A stretch of 64,000 nucleotides of DNA from Amorphophallus konjac (lineage: Eukaryota; Streptophyta; Magnoliopsida; Alismatales; Araceae): positions 318,351,933 through 318,415,932 of the forward strand of contig CM040123.1 of NCBI GenBank assembly GCA_022559845.1. The letters run 5' to 3'. How positions within the stretch are numbered: the first letter of the stretch is position 1; every line of letters starts with the position of its first letter. The translations under genes were made by a program, and so were the position numbers. The notes below the pieces were generated by a model. That model was not told the DNA's origin. It was given only the letters and a program-made list of their open reading frames with translations, and did no database searches. This document shows, in pieces, positions 1 through 11,020 of the stretch.

Positions 1-764
1 ACTCCGGTTTGGAGTGAGGGGTGGATGTAGGCGGACTGGTGTCTGGCCGAACCACCTAAAAAAATCTGTGTGCAGTGGTTTGATCGTGCGTTTGTCCATT
101 TCTTCTACCTCATTCACATGATCTTCTGATTGAGTGGTTATTTGCTTTATGTTTGCTATTGGTCAGTCTGAACCACATCATTTTTAATTGGCAGCCAGCC
201 CTTCATTGATCTGCTCTTCATGCACTGAGTGTTTGTATAAGTGTCTAATAGAAACACTCTCTTAGGCTATTAAATCCTGCGAGGCATGTGATTGCTTCAT
301 GTGATTGTTCCTTATCTCTTTCCCCCTCTCACTTATTCTTCTGATTAAGTGGCTGATTGGTTTATGTTCGCTATATGGTCATACTGTACTTCATCCTTTC
401 AGTTTGCAGCTAGACCTTCAATGAACCATTCTTCATGCGCTAAATGTCTGTTTGAGCGTCTAATTAAAACACTCTCTTAGGCTGTCTTTGCTCACCTGCA
501 TCTAGTCATACTACATTAGTCTGAGCTTGCTGAGTGTTAAATTGAACAGTGACTACACTTTTAATTCTGATTCAGCTTGCTGTTTAGTGTGGAGTCCATT
601 TACACACCATGTGTTTGATACATGTTTTAAGAGAACAGTTTTTGAGTACGAGGGCTCAGGTGTCTTCTTAGATCACATTGAGTGTAGTTAAAAGTTTAAT
701 TCCGCAATTGTTTTAACGGGAATCCATTCACCCCCCCTCTGGATTCGTGCCCTGCATTCTAACA
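1..764 (+). mobile_element. 3' part of a Sirevirus-type Copia LTR, cut by the window edge
   Basis: The block starts with a GTGGATGTAGG...CGAACCACCTAAAA box (about 22-60) that recurs in both LTRs of the Copia element at 8757-21893 (about 10196-10240 and 21607-21652), a layout typical of Sirevirus LTRs. It ends in a pyrimidine-rich CACCCCCCCTCT stretch and AACA at 761-764, directly beside Athila gag codons on the other strand. The LTR therefore inserted into the Athila element. Whether it is a solo LTR or the 3' end of a full copy cannot be told, because its left part lies outside the window. Confidence 0.75.
122..484 (+). repeat. Direct duplication inside the LTR
   Basis: Two diverged units of about 147 bp (122-268 and 337-484) start with TCTTCTGATT and end with ACACTCTCTTAG. 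Their starts are 215 bp apart. They look like an old tandem duplication inside the LTR. Confidence 0.7.
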
Positions 765-864
765 GCCAGCACTGACATCTTCAGATAGGCAGATCTTCTG
801 AGTTATCGCCTTGGGTTCCCTTTTTGGAGTACATAGCTCTTTAAGAAACTTTGCATATGCCGAC
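765..864 (-). pseudogene. gag: Athila-type gag fragment, left of the Tat insertion
   Basis: Read on the minus strand, this 100-bp piece encodes an in-frame YAKFLKELCT motif, a signature of the C-terminal part of Athila-lineage gag. The matching upstream half (NINIPLLDAIKHVP) lies at 61035-61100 on the same strand. The two halves are separated exactly by the 60-kb Tat element. The left side of the piece is cut off by the Copia LTR at 764. It is a non-functional relic. Confidence 0.85.
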
Positions 865-1633
865 TGTTCGCGCGGGTTTTTGTTATGCCGATTACCAGGG
901 TGAAGGAAGGGATATAGCGGGGAAGGAAAATACGGGAGTTTGATATATCTCGGATATCCTCCTTACGGTTGCATGCCTCCCACGGTGGTATCAGACACTC
1001 TCCTTTCACGGAAAGTTGAAAAAGGATCGAATGGCACAGAAATATCAGGATGAGGGTTAACCGAACATGGTGCAGGCGTGCCAGTCGATTTCTCGATAAT
1101 CACTCATGGAACCAAGGGTTGACCAGGGAAGCGCCACCAGGGCGCGGCACGTGGGCTCGGGCGATCGGGTGACACGTGGAGAGAAGAGGTTCCATGGGTG
1201 CGAGTGCGTAGGCGATTGCGGGAATCGTGTACTAGACGTCTTTCCCCACCGGCCACAAGCAACCAGTGTTTATTTACATCAGATTGCATCCGAATACCTT
1301 CATTCTGAGCTGAAGAAAAGTCTGTATATAAGTCTGAAGCCATGGGTGGAGAGCTGGGGGCATTCAGCCGCTATGGGTGCGCGTTAGACTGAGGGGTGTA
1401 TTAACTAGGGTTAGGGTGTCAGGCACAGATGCCGAGTGGTGTAGGTAGGAAGCTGGCGGCTCGAATGCGGGCACTTGTATTTTACTGGCTTGATGATGAG
1501 CCACATGGGCTTTACATATGGGCCTAGAGAGCCAAAGTACAACGGGCGCAAGCCGCGGGATAATTCCGACACGTGTGTCGGTCCCCGGGTCAATGCGTGA
1601 TAAAGCGGATATCCGCGTGTTTTACAGGGACTC

Positions 1634-1641
1634 TTTATAGA
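1634..1641 (-). promoter_or_regulatory. TATA-like box for Tat sense transcription, in the 3' LTR
   Basis: The minus strand reads CTATAAAG here, about 770 bp from the inner LTR end, a plausible core promoter. The same site in the right LTR (about 58712-58719), the copy that would drive the element, reads CTGTAAAG and has lost the box. A second minus-strand candidate, TTATATAC at about 1321-1330, is kept in both LTRs. Confidence 0.45.
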
Positions 1642-2282
1642 GGAGGTGGTGTGAGTCCGACTGCCTTGGTGGCCAGAGCGGACATGGACTGGCGCCTGGT
1701 GGATGCCGGACGTGGCTCGAGGTGAGCGGTCGGGTCCGGGTCTCGGACGGCGAGTGTTGTCATGCCGGAGAGTCGAGGTCGGCCTCGAGACTATGATTCC
1801 CGAGCCAGAGGTCCGACTAGACTTGATTTGTTAATCCGAGGGGCCAACGGCCAACTGGGAGGTGAAGGGTGGGCACGCGGTTCTGTGTCGGGGCCCGGCG
1901 CGGCATTATGAAGTGCCCTTCGTCACCGTCATAAGTTAACATACACGGGCGGACGCAGGATGAGGGTGTATTTGCCGTTGGCGTAGTCATCTTACATGCG
2001 GCGAAGGTGAGCTTGGTGTGAGATGGCTAAACACCGCATGAGGGGAGTACGTGGGACATACCCTCGGCATGTGTGCGCCAACTAGCAAGCCAACCGCACG
2101 CGCACTTGTCTTCTTACGTTCCGGACCCTTGCCGAAGACCTCGGGGGTCCGAGGGTGTGACAATTAGGCCAGGGGAGTTTGCTCGTACGTCCCTGTGTTC
2201 TTGTGTTGCCTCATGCATGCATGAGCTTGTAAGGGGGGCAATTTATAGGAAGTTGAAGGGGTGGGGGGTGGGGGGTGGGGTT

Positions 2283-2656
2283 TAGGCGGACCAAGTTGAG
2301 GGTTCAACTTGGTCTGGGTAAAACCCCCAAATAGTGCCATTTTTATTTTATTTTTATATATTTTTTTGTGTTTTTGTGTGTGTATCGAAGTGTGGGAGAT
2401 GGGGTTTAGGCGGACCAGCCCAAGGGGCTGGTCTGGTCCGCCTAAACCCCTCTTCGGAGAGAAATTTTTTTACTTATTTTTGATGGGGTATAGGTGGACC
2501 AGCCTGGGGGTCCAGGCTGGTCCGCCTAAACCCCTCCCTAAGGGGGGTTTGGGGGGACCAAACATGTCCATTTTTTATTTTAAAAAATATTTTTTTTATT
2601 ATCCAAGGGGTTTAGGCGGACCAGCCATGGGGGGCAAGGCTGGTCCGCCTAAACCC
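2283..2656. repeat. Four successive hairpin repeats in the Tat LTR
   Basis: Four inverted repeats follow one another: about 2284-2316, 2402-2450, 2484-2534 and 2607-2656. The last three share near-identical arms (TTTAGGCGGACCAGCC and GGCTGGTCCGCCTAAA) around short loops, so they are copies of one palindrome separated by AT-rich spacers. The right LTR has the same series at about 59350-59725, with more mismatches. Confidence 0.85.
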
Positions 2657-2713
2657 CTCCCCAGGGGGGTTTGGGCGGACCGGGTTAGAGAGAGAGGGGG
2701 GAGTGGCCCCACC

Positions 2714-2725
2714 CCTATAAAATTT
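2714..2725 (+). promoter_or_regulatory. Plus-strand TATA-like box in the LTR, facing the antisense gene
   Basis: CCTATAAAATTT on the + strand is kept in both LTRs (2714-2725 and about 59784-59795). It points away from the gag-pol direction and toward the antisense accessory gene whose ATG is at 4138. It could be that gene's promoter; this rests on motif and position only. Confidence 0.4.
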
Positions 2726-3964
2726 GATTTTTGGGTAATTTTAGCCCCACTTTGACTCAATTTGAAAGCTATAAGACAAAGGATACAGGCTTGGACTGGT
2801 TGACTGGCTGCTTGTGAGCGCAGACCGAGGGATCGACGTGTGCGACTCGACGTAATCCCGGGGCTCCGTCTTCGCAAATTCTTCCACACACGGGTATGAC
2901 GAACGAACTTTGCACGAACCTCAGACCATGGGATTAGAAATTTGCATGAATTGGGACTGGGGAGGGACGTCGGGCCTCCGAGCTGAGGAGAGGGCACGGC
3001 CCCCGGGGAGTTCGCCCTCTCTGAGGGCGCGGCCATGCCCTAGGGTGAACTGGCCCTGGGCGAGCCGCAACCCCGAGGGATGGCCCCCGGGGGTCTTCCT
3101 TCGTCATCTGGGGATATCCTCTGAACGATACGGAGTTCCGGGATATTGAAATGGCCCATGGGGGCCTTTGCTGTTCAAGTAGTGGTAGCCGCTCGCAAGG
3201 TGTTCGGGCAAATGCCCGACACACCTCGGGTTGCCGAATGGGCCGCGTAGGTGACCGACGGGCCTTGGATTGGGCGGCCGCCGAGGGTTGAAGTCCGTAG
3301 GGGCTGGGAGGAGGCACCTTGGGTATACGTGCCCATCCTCGGGCTACGTGCCATGTTGTACAGCGGGTTGGCAGAGTAGCCTCGGGTTGGCCTGAGAGCT
3401 AAAGTTGAGTGGCACATTGCCACGTGTCTGAGGGTCGGGGGTGTCCCCGACTTGCTGGGGGGTCGTTGTTGGACCCAATTAATGTACTAGAACCATGGGG
3501 TGGCCCGTGGGTTGGTGTAGAGGGGTTGAAATATACGCGCCCACAAGGTGTTCGGCAGAATGCCGAACACACGTGTATGAGTCGTATGCACGTGCTGCGG
3601 GCCTCCAAAGCCTGTGGTTGACTTGCTCGTGTCTCCCTTTGACCTTGGAGGGTTGAATTAGGTGTCTCGGAGTAGGCCCCTAGCCTTTTCACTAGATGCC
3701 ACATGGTGTGTCTTGTAGTCGGAGTGTCCCCGGCATGGCCCGGGTGGTCGTGTAGAAGGCAGGCAAAGCCCGCAACTTATGAGTCGGGAGTGGTCCCGAT
3801 TGATTGCTAGTGCCACCGTATACCTTAGCTAGCGGGTTGGGGCCGTTGGTCGGGCCCACTGGGTTGTCGGAGAGGCCGGGTAGCCCGTGCCTTGAAGGTG
3901 TTCGGGGAAATTCCCGAACTCTTTTTTCTGGGTATTTTACGGGGGAAATTGTCCGAGTACAACA

Positions 3965-3979
3965 AATGTCCCCCACGGG
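3965..3979 (-). other. Polypurine tract of the Tat element
   Basis: On the minus strand CCCGTGGGGGACATT directly precedes the LTR start TGTTGTAC. A purine-rich GTGGGGG core followed by CATT is usual for Tat and Ogre elements. It fixes the element's orientation and marks the left copy as the 3' LTR. Confidence 0.75.
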
Positions 3980-4137
3980 TCGTGCGTCGGAGGCCGAGAC
4001 GAGGGCGTACGGCCCGTGAACCTCTGCTTCTGAGTTGTTGCAGTTGCATTTTGACGCTTCATATACTTGTGCTTTATTGTATTGTATGTGTTGAATTTCT
4101 AGCATGCTGATCATTTTTGGTGTTTTGTCTTGCAGCT

Positions 4138-4198
4138 ATGGCACGATTTGGTAGGGACGAGAGGGTCCTGAGGCGCATGGTCCGGGAGGAGGACCACT
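4138..4198 (+). pseudogene. First coding segment of the antisense gene, up to insertion C1
   Basis: It runs from ATG 4138 through MARFGRDERVLRRMVREEDH and is cut in the next codon by the C1 solo LTR. The first base of a Trp codon is at 4198 and the other two are at 6299-6300, after C1 and its target duplication. The segment is strongly basic. The acceptor-like TGCAG ends at 4135, so an untranslated leader exon may lie in the LTR region upstream. Confidence 0.75.
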
Positions 4199-6293
4199 TG
4201 ATGGGAATCGACGCCGAGCCAGTGCTTTTCATATTGCCTTTATATCCTTTAGTTTACTTTTATATCCACGGGAAAGTATAATCGCAATTGTACGGCTTTA
4301 TCGGCCAATGCGTCATTCCCACGGACTGTGTGGGTTTCTATGTAATTTGTCAGTAGGACCAGCAAGGGGGCCCCCAGCCCTTTACCATTGGTCCATGTCA
4401 TCCATGTGGGGCTGGTCAACCATCCTAGGTGGCCATCTAGAAGGGTTGAATGCCATTTGACCACATGGGAGACAAGTGGCTTAATTAGTCCAATGTGGGT
4501 TACCTACCTCATCTACCCATTCAACCCCATTAACCATGGTCAAGGGGGCGCCCCTCTCCCCTTAGTATTTTATTAATTTTTGTGTGTCATTCACACTTAA
4601 TCCGAGCCCTTCAATCCCCAACCCTTGATCCAAGGGTCCACATTAGATTAGAATGGTAGCATATATAAGCTTGTATTTTCATGAGAAAATCAATGAAAAA
4701 TCAGAATTTTTGTTGAATGGCCAAGAGCTTGGTGCGCCCCCAGCCCTCTCCCCTCTAGTTCCTCTCCTCCAACCTCAAGTTCTATAGTGTTTCTACCTCC
4801 TATCCGCTCCCCTCTATCTCTGGTGATCATCTGTGCCGCCGCCGCCGCCGCCGCCGTTCGTGCCGCCTTCGAGCCACCGCGAAACCATTCTCGGTGTTCT
4901 GTCCTGCTAGATAGAGGTCTCTTCCCGAAATTCCTGCTATCAGCCACGGTCTCTTCGTGGTCTGCCATTTTTATGGTGCATTCTTCCCTTGTATCCCAAG
5001 CTCCACCTAAATTTTCACGCCCAAATTCCATCGTTTAGTATTTTCCCATTTTCGTGCATCTTTCATTCCTAGTTCTATTTTGTCTCTGTCTATAGTGACA
5101 GCAGCCCTGTGTTTCCCACCTCCGGCCATCTTTTTGATTTGTCCAAACCCTCCCAATTTTACTGAGAGTTCTGTCCATCACCCCCTACATCTATAAATTT
5201 TATTAATTTTTTATCAGCCTTCTATCTATTTTTAGAAATTTGTGTTCTTCCTCAGCTACAGTGTTGTCAGTCAGATCCCAGATCCGACCACCCTCCACTT
5301 CCAAAATTAGAACAAATCACCACCACCTCCAAATCCAGATTCCAAAAAAGTCCTGGTTTCCTTACTTGATTTCCTACAACTTTCATGAACAAGTCGAAGT
5401 CTGAATCCGAGGTCTTCATATCGGTCAAAGGCAACTCTCAGGAACGTTCCCTGCTAGTCTGAGAGTTCAGACACTGTACAACAGAAACCTTCAAAATTCA
5501 CCAATCAGAAGTACAGGCTTGATTATTTTTCTATAATCACCTTGGGTTGAAGCCCTTCGAAGCATCTTTCCAACGGTGCCAGTTTCGTCGCATTCCGACG
5601 TCGGGGCTGATCGCAGCATCCGTTCTCGCCGGAGCGCGCGCCGGAAAATAGAACCGACAGATCCGTGGCCGGTTATTCCGACCGGTGCCGATCGGAGCCG
5701 CGCGGCCTCCGGCCGGTGAACCAGCGTGCCGCCAGCCCAGGGAACACTTCCACAAGTGTCCCCACCACAGTGGTGACATCGGGTCCCACACGGCCCCTCC
5801 GGATAGCACGTGGGCCCCACAGCAACAAGTTCGGGTGCTGTCGAAGAGACGCGAGAAGCCGCCCGTCAACCCGAATTCGGTCCTCCCGGGCCCAGTTGTG
5901 TAGCCCTTTACCTCCCTGTGTGGAGTGGGCGATATTTCATTTACTGTAATATGGTGTATTAATTGTCCCAGGAGTACGAGTTTCGGCCGGGTCCGTCGTC
6001 CCCACGCCGAGCGCGTGGAGGTATCGTGTTCGCTCCTTGCCTGGCATTTTGCTTACTTCATATATATTTGTTTATGCCGCTGCTAGAGAGCATGTGTAGG
6101 GATATCTAACTCGCTTTATTTATTCATTACCGCTGCTGCGAGAGAGTGCGAGACCATCCTGTGACCCGATCCGGGCACACGAGAGAGCCGATCACCCTAG
6201 CTCATTGCCGGTTTCTCAACCGCGCACGTCCGACACTTCCCTCGTTAAGGGACAACCGTGAGCTTGTCGTGTCCGTGGTCCCGTCCCACATCA
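4199..6293 (+). mobile_element. Solo LTR C1 (2095 bp)
   Basis: It begins TGATGGGAATCG and ends CCCACATCA. The perfect 5-bp target duplication ccact lies at 4194-4198 and 6294-6298. A second copy of the family lies inverted at 29597-31687. There is no internal domain, primer site or purine tract, so I read it as a solo LTR. A TATA-like ATATATAAGC sits at about 4660-4669, and a run of CCG triplets at 4836-4857 creates short poly-Ala ORFs that are not genes. It interrupts the antisense accessory gene inside one codon. Confidence 0.9.
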
Positions 6294-6298
6294 CCACT

Positions 6299-8756
6299 GG
6301 GTGAGGAGGACCGAGCGACCCATGCCCCCTTTGGGTCCGCCCATCATTACTGCGGCTAATGTGGAGCAGCTAGACTGGGGGCACACGACTGTGGCAGAGG
6401 GCCCCATTGGCGAGCGCGGCAGCGGAGTTAGGGTTATGGAGCTGGCCCGCGCGTCGGAGGCGGGCGGGCTTTACACTTATGATCACAGCAGCGGCTACCC
6501 CGTAGAATTCCCTTTGGACCATCACTTGTTCGAGTTCATCGGGCGCTTTGTCCCACCAGGCATGGAGGAGAGTGACTCACGGGTTGCTGGAGCCCGTCGT
6601 CGACTGGAGCGGGTGATCTTGGTGGGCCGAGACAGTTTGCACGGAATCGTCCTTTGCGGCTTTCCGCGTTTCTCTATGGACTACTGGAGGCAGAGTCAGT
6701 TTCCCAGTGCCGAGTGCCTGGGCTTCTTTAGCCGAGCGGACCAGTTCGGAGTTCGCGCTCCAGTGATGGGTCCCGCTTTCTGGGATTTGCACGGGCACCA
6801 CCGGGCAGAGACAGAGGGCAGTCCCAGGTTAGTGTTGGAGCCATCCAGGCTGGAGTATGCCGGGGAAGGCTATGATGACCACAGCCTTCTATCCAGGATA
6901 CTGCGATAGACTGTCGTTAGCTGGTATGGTCACTGGACGGTGATTTCGTCACACAGATACCGCCAGGGAGCTACTGAGTGGTTGATGGGCATAGTGCACC
7001 ACTACCGGGTGTTGCTAGACCGAGCTGATATTAGATATGCCGTGACCGCGACTTTGTACGGGTACCCCTGCTACACATGGCTTCAACAGGCACTGGCAGA
7101 GCATTTCAACCACAGGTGGAATACTGTGGCGACGGCTGAGGGAGAGACTTCGTTAGATCTGTGGTCTCTGTACATGATCTATGGGCTGTCGATCAGCGGC
7201 GAGGGGTACGAGGAGGTAGTACTGGATGACCTCCATCGTAGCCACATTGACGGACGCGGGAGATACCAGGTTTCTTATAGCTACCGGTATTTGTTGAAGA
7301 CCTGGAGGGACTTAGCCCTGGCTGGGAAAGAGAGAGCAGTGAAGACTCCTAGGGTGCCGATGAACGTGTGGGTCTGCCACTTCTACAACGGACCCTTTTA
7401 CTTTCACCAGGAGTTTGCGAGGGACCAGACCCCCTGGGAGGAGTACACAGAGGTGGAGCTGCGTTTCCGGACATACCCCAGGTACATCTACGCACCATAA
7501 GAGGGGTGGAACCCCCATAGACTGCCAGACGTGACCCACCTAGCCGCGTACTTGGCATACTGGTTGGCGATGTTCGTGGTCCCCCACGGGGAGGATGGCC
7601 AGCTGAGGGTGGAGCTGTTATGGCCTGCGTGCCAACTAGCGGAGGGACGGAGCCTGGCCTTAGCCCCGGCGGCTTTGGCCAATGTTTACCAAGGACTGGG
7701 AGTACTAGCAGCGCACCCAGCGCCACGCAAGCGGAGCCTGCTTTTGCCGACCCACTACCTCAATGCGTGGGCTGGCCTACTGTTTCCAGGATTGGTGTCT
7801 CGTGGGTCCGTGATGAATCAGGCGGCACCACTGTTGTTCAGCTTCACCGGGCAGCCGGACGGGGACGTGGTCGTATAGCTGGAGGAAGCTAGGAGAGTCC
7901 TGTGTTACTTGCCCGGTAGGGGCGAGGAGGGTGTTCCTTTGACCGTGCCACCAGGGACTCCCACCTGATTCTGGTGCCTTCGAATGGCGGGTCGGCCTGC
8001 GCCCTTCCTTATCAACAGGAGCCGGACGCGGCATTGTACACAGAGTGGGTGATGAGCACCCGGCTAGTGGTACTACCTTTACACCAGGCTGTGACGAACT
8101 TCTTAGAGCCGTACTACCTGCACAGGTTCGCTCGGAACTTTGGGTACGACCAGGGGATCCTGCCGGACAAAGAGTTCCCTTTGGCGGGTCGTCAATATAA
8201 AGGCCGGGACACACATTTACTAGCCGTGGCGTGGTGGGACTTCTACTGTCGCCAAGAGCCGGAGCGACTGCCGACACCTGCACCGGGACACAGGGGACGG
8301 TTCGACGTCCACTATGCCAGGTGGTGGTTCAAGCACAGCCACCAGTATCGGTAGAAGGCCTCATCGGTCTGGAAAGCCGAGGAGACCCACCTCGTGAGGG
8401 AGAATATGCCCCTCATCCCACTAGATGACGGGTTCCTGTGGACCCGCTTCTCTCGGATCCGCCGGGAGGTGGAGCGGCTGGCGTAGCAGGCGCCCCGGGG
8501 GAGCCGAGGCTCACTGTCTGCGGGGCGGAGCGGAAATGGGGCATTGAAGCCCCTTCGACAGGCGCGGGCGACGCCTGGAGGTATTGGAGCCAGGGCGCCT
8601 CGACCCGAGACGTCGAGGACTTGGTAGACCCAATTTCTAGCTGACTGCGGGTTCGAACAGAGGGGCTCACTAGACCGAGTGCTCCCTGAGTGGACTTTGT
8701 AGACATGGCATTCGACGACTGCAGGTGTCATATCGCCCATGCGATCAGGTCGGCTG
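6299..8756 (+). pseudogene. Plant mobile domain region of the antisense gene
   Basis: The frame at 6301-7878 is open except for TAG 6907-6909 and TAA 7498-7500. The part after 7531 looks like the plant mobile domain family (PMD, related to MAIN/MAIL proteins): HLAAYLAYWLAMFVVP, then LALAPAALANVYQGL, then LLPTHYLNAWAGLLFPG. After a frameshift near 7960 the frame at 7974-8354 continues with FLEPYYLHRFARNFGYDQG, also usual for retroelement PMD proteins. PMD proteins have no established enzymatic activity. From 8355 to 8756 the reading is broken in all frames. The Copia element cuts the exon at 8756; a local open frame continues across it from 21899. Confidence 0.75.
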
Positions 8757-10482
8757 TGTTGAACCCCCTCCTTGTGGGTATACTAAATAGATTTTGATGA
8801 TGACCAAACACTATATTTTTGTGTGAATTGAAATTGAGTTGTTCCAACATGAAAAGCTTTGGAAATACACATCCTTGATGTAGACTTGGAGCTTTTGGAG
8901 GTACAAGAGTAACTTCATCTGGTAAGGTTTTTGAACGTAAATTACAATGCTAAATCTAATTCAGAATGTATGTCTTTACAGGGCAAGGAACGTGCTTAAG
9001 GAACTCGAGGACAGTTGGTGAGATCGACTTCAACATATTGACTTTTGACTGTGTGGTTTGAAGTTCATTATTTTGATCTCAAGGGTTAAATTGGTTTAGA
9101 ACTTATCTAAGTTTAAATGGTTTGAGTTTCATTCCCTCTCATGTTTTAAAAACCATCTTGAAACCCCTAGACTTGTTCTTGGATTTAGTGGGTTTTTCAA
9201 TCAACCTTTTGGATGTTCTGGAACAAGGGTCGACCCATTGGGTCGACCCCTAGGTCCCCTGGTTCTGTAAACTTGGGTTTTTGGTCTCCAGCTGAAAGGG
9301 TCGACCCATTGGGTCGACCCCCAGCCGCAAGGGTCGACCCCAAGGGTCGACCCCTAGTAACTTATTTTAAAACCCGGCGGGTTCCTTCACCATACCTGCA
9401 AGGGTCGACCCATTCACTCGCGGGTCGACCCCAAGGGTCGACCCCTAAAAACTCATTTCCAAACCCGCACGGACAACCCCCGAGGGTCGATCCCAAGGGT
9501 CGACCCTTTCAGTCTCGAACCCAAGCCGTGATTTTTGACTTGCGTGCACATGCACCAAGAGTCATACCAATCAAACCTAACCTCCCTAAATCATTCCAGG
9601 AATTGTGGATCTAGTCTCTAGGGTGTCTTTGATCGTTGCAAACTTTATATATATACATCTTATTGGGGTATGAAACCCTAAGTAGCAAGAGGCATCTAGA
9701 GTGTGTTATTTTTCTAACCCTTGTGAGTGCAGGTTCGCAGCAGCAGCTCCAGGGGCTTCTTCCACCTTGTTCTGACCCTGAAAGTGAAGGGAAGAAGCTT
9801 GAATCAAGCCTCTACATCATCCCCAACAGCAAGCTACGTGGGATATCAAAGCTGCAACCTTGCTTGTGCAACATAGCTTCATTCTTCTTCAAGGATCGAT
9901 CTTCCTCCTGCAGAAGCATTCAATTACCTTCAAAGAAGTGAAAGGGGGAGCCTCAACTGCGATAAACAATTCTTCACTCTCCATTTTATGAATCCTTTGC
10001 TTGAGCTTGTGCATTTGTTGTATATCTTAAATCCGATTCTTGTGTGTGGTGTTCGTGATCGGAAACACGAACGTGTGTGTGTGTATGTATGTTTGGTAGC
10101 CCAGATCGGGTGCCGCGTGTGTGTGTGTTTGCTGCTCTACACAGCGTGTGTGTGTGGCTCACTTCATAGTGGAGTCTTAATCCTCACGTGTGAGGGGTGG
10201 ACGTAGGGGACACGGCAGTGTACCCGAACCACCTAAAAACTCAGTGTGTTACTTGTGGTTTGTTTTTCTAGATTCATTATCGAGTGGGCTTCACGGTGAG
10301 TTGAGCGTACACCATTTCATTTATCAAACACGCACCTTTATCTACAAGCATTCAAGTGAGATCATGATCGAGTAAGGTCTAGTGCTTATAAGTTTACTTA
10401 TCATTGTTTTCCTTGGAAGAAATTTTAATTGGCCAATCAATTCACCCCTCCCCTCTTGATTGTCACCGTTTGGGACTCAACA
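8757..10482 (+). repeat. 5' LTR of the Copia element
   Basis: It starts TGTTGAACCCCC and ends ACTCAACA two bases before the primer site. It carries an array of GGGTCGACCC palindromes (9228-9513), a TATATATA stretch near 9646, GT-rich microsatellites (10072-10156) and the Sirevirus-like GTGGACGTAGGG...CCGAACCACCTAAAA box near 10197-10240. The small ORFs in it are not conserved genes. Confidence 0.95.
9228..9513. repeat. GGGTCGACCC palindrome array in the 5' LTR
   Basis: The ten-base palindrome GGGTCGACCC and near copies recur about ten times, often paired as GGGTCGACCCATTGGGTC or with a CCAAG spacer. The 3' LTR carries a partly deleted version (20640-20911) and the region before the accessory gene a third block (17991-18106). 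Conserved palindromes in LTRs and upstream of the 3' LTR are known from Sireviruses. Confidence 0.9.
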
Positions 10483-10484
10483 AT

Positions 10485-10496
10485 TGGTATCAGAGC
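10485..10496 (+). other. Primer binding site of the Copia element
   Basis: TGGTATCAGAGC lies two bases after the 5' LTR and is complementary to the 3' end of initiator tRNA-Met, the usual primer of plant Copia elements. Confidence 0.95.
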
Positions 10497-10546
10497 TTTG
10501 GTCTTTGTTTCACTCGACCACACGGTTGTAGAGTAGATCCCTCCTT

Positions 10547-11020
10547 ATGGCAAACAAGGGGATGATGCCCGAAGGGCATTCGATCCAAAGAACCCCGTTC
10601 TTTGATGGATCAAACTACCCTTATTGGAAGAACAGAATGTATGTTTTTCTACTAGCCTAAGACTATGACGTGTGGCGCGTCATAAGCAAGGGTCCGTATA
10701 CTCTGTCTCAAAATGAGGATGAGTGGGATGATGAGGATATAAAGAAGTGTTCAGCAAATTTTAAAGCCATGAATATAATACAATGTGCCATTCATCCTAA
10801 TGAATACTGACGTATTTCCATGTGTTCTTCTGCGCAGGAGATGTGGAACAAGCTGCGGTTGATCTATGAAGGAACATCTGAAGTAAAGGAAACCAAGGCG
10901 AATCTGCTAGTCCGAGATTATGAGTTATTTATGATGAAATCAGAAGAGTCCATTTCTGATATGTTTGTAAGATTGACAGAAATCACGAATGGATTAAAGG
11001 GTCTTGGTAAAGAGTATTCC
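10547..11020 (+). pseudogene. gag: Copia gag, N-terminal part
   Basis: The frame starts at ATG 10547 with MANKGMMPEGHSIQRTPFFD. It contains FDGSNYPYWKNRM and later EMWNKLRLIYEGT, both usual in Copia gag (UBN2-type capsid). In-frame stops lie at 10658-10660 (TAA) and 10808-10810 (TGA). The segment ends at the F insertion; the duplicated attcc is at 11016-11020, and the same frame resumes at 13387. Confidence 0.9.

Larger units (their letters stand above)
865..3964 (-). repeat. 3' LTR of the Tat element
   Basis: This is the left of two 3.1-kb direct copies (other copy 57944-61034). On the minus strand it begins TGTTGTAC right after the purine tract at 3965-3979 and ends at 865. It carries a minus-strand TATA-like site (1634-1641), a plus-strand TATA-like site (2714-2725) and four hairpin repeats (2283-2656). 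Short ORFs in it are not conserved as proteins and I do not call them genes. Confidence 0.92.

Noticed and set aside
2073..3704. ORFs of 70-148 codons in the Tat LTR
   Set aside because: They overlap on both strands, cross the hairpin repeats and differ between the two LTR copies. I see no protein motif.
4690..5038. Alanine-rich ORFs in C1 (and the counterparts in C2)
   Set aside because: They come from a CCG-triplet run in an LTR; both strands are open by chance and the two copies do not conserve one product.
9228..9513. GGGTCGACCC repeats as recombinase attachment sites
   Set aside because: No recombinase gene or site-specific junction is present; palindromes of this kind are usual in Sirevirus LTRs.
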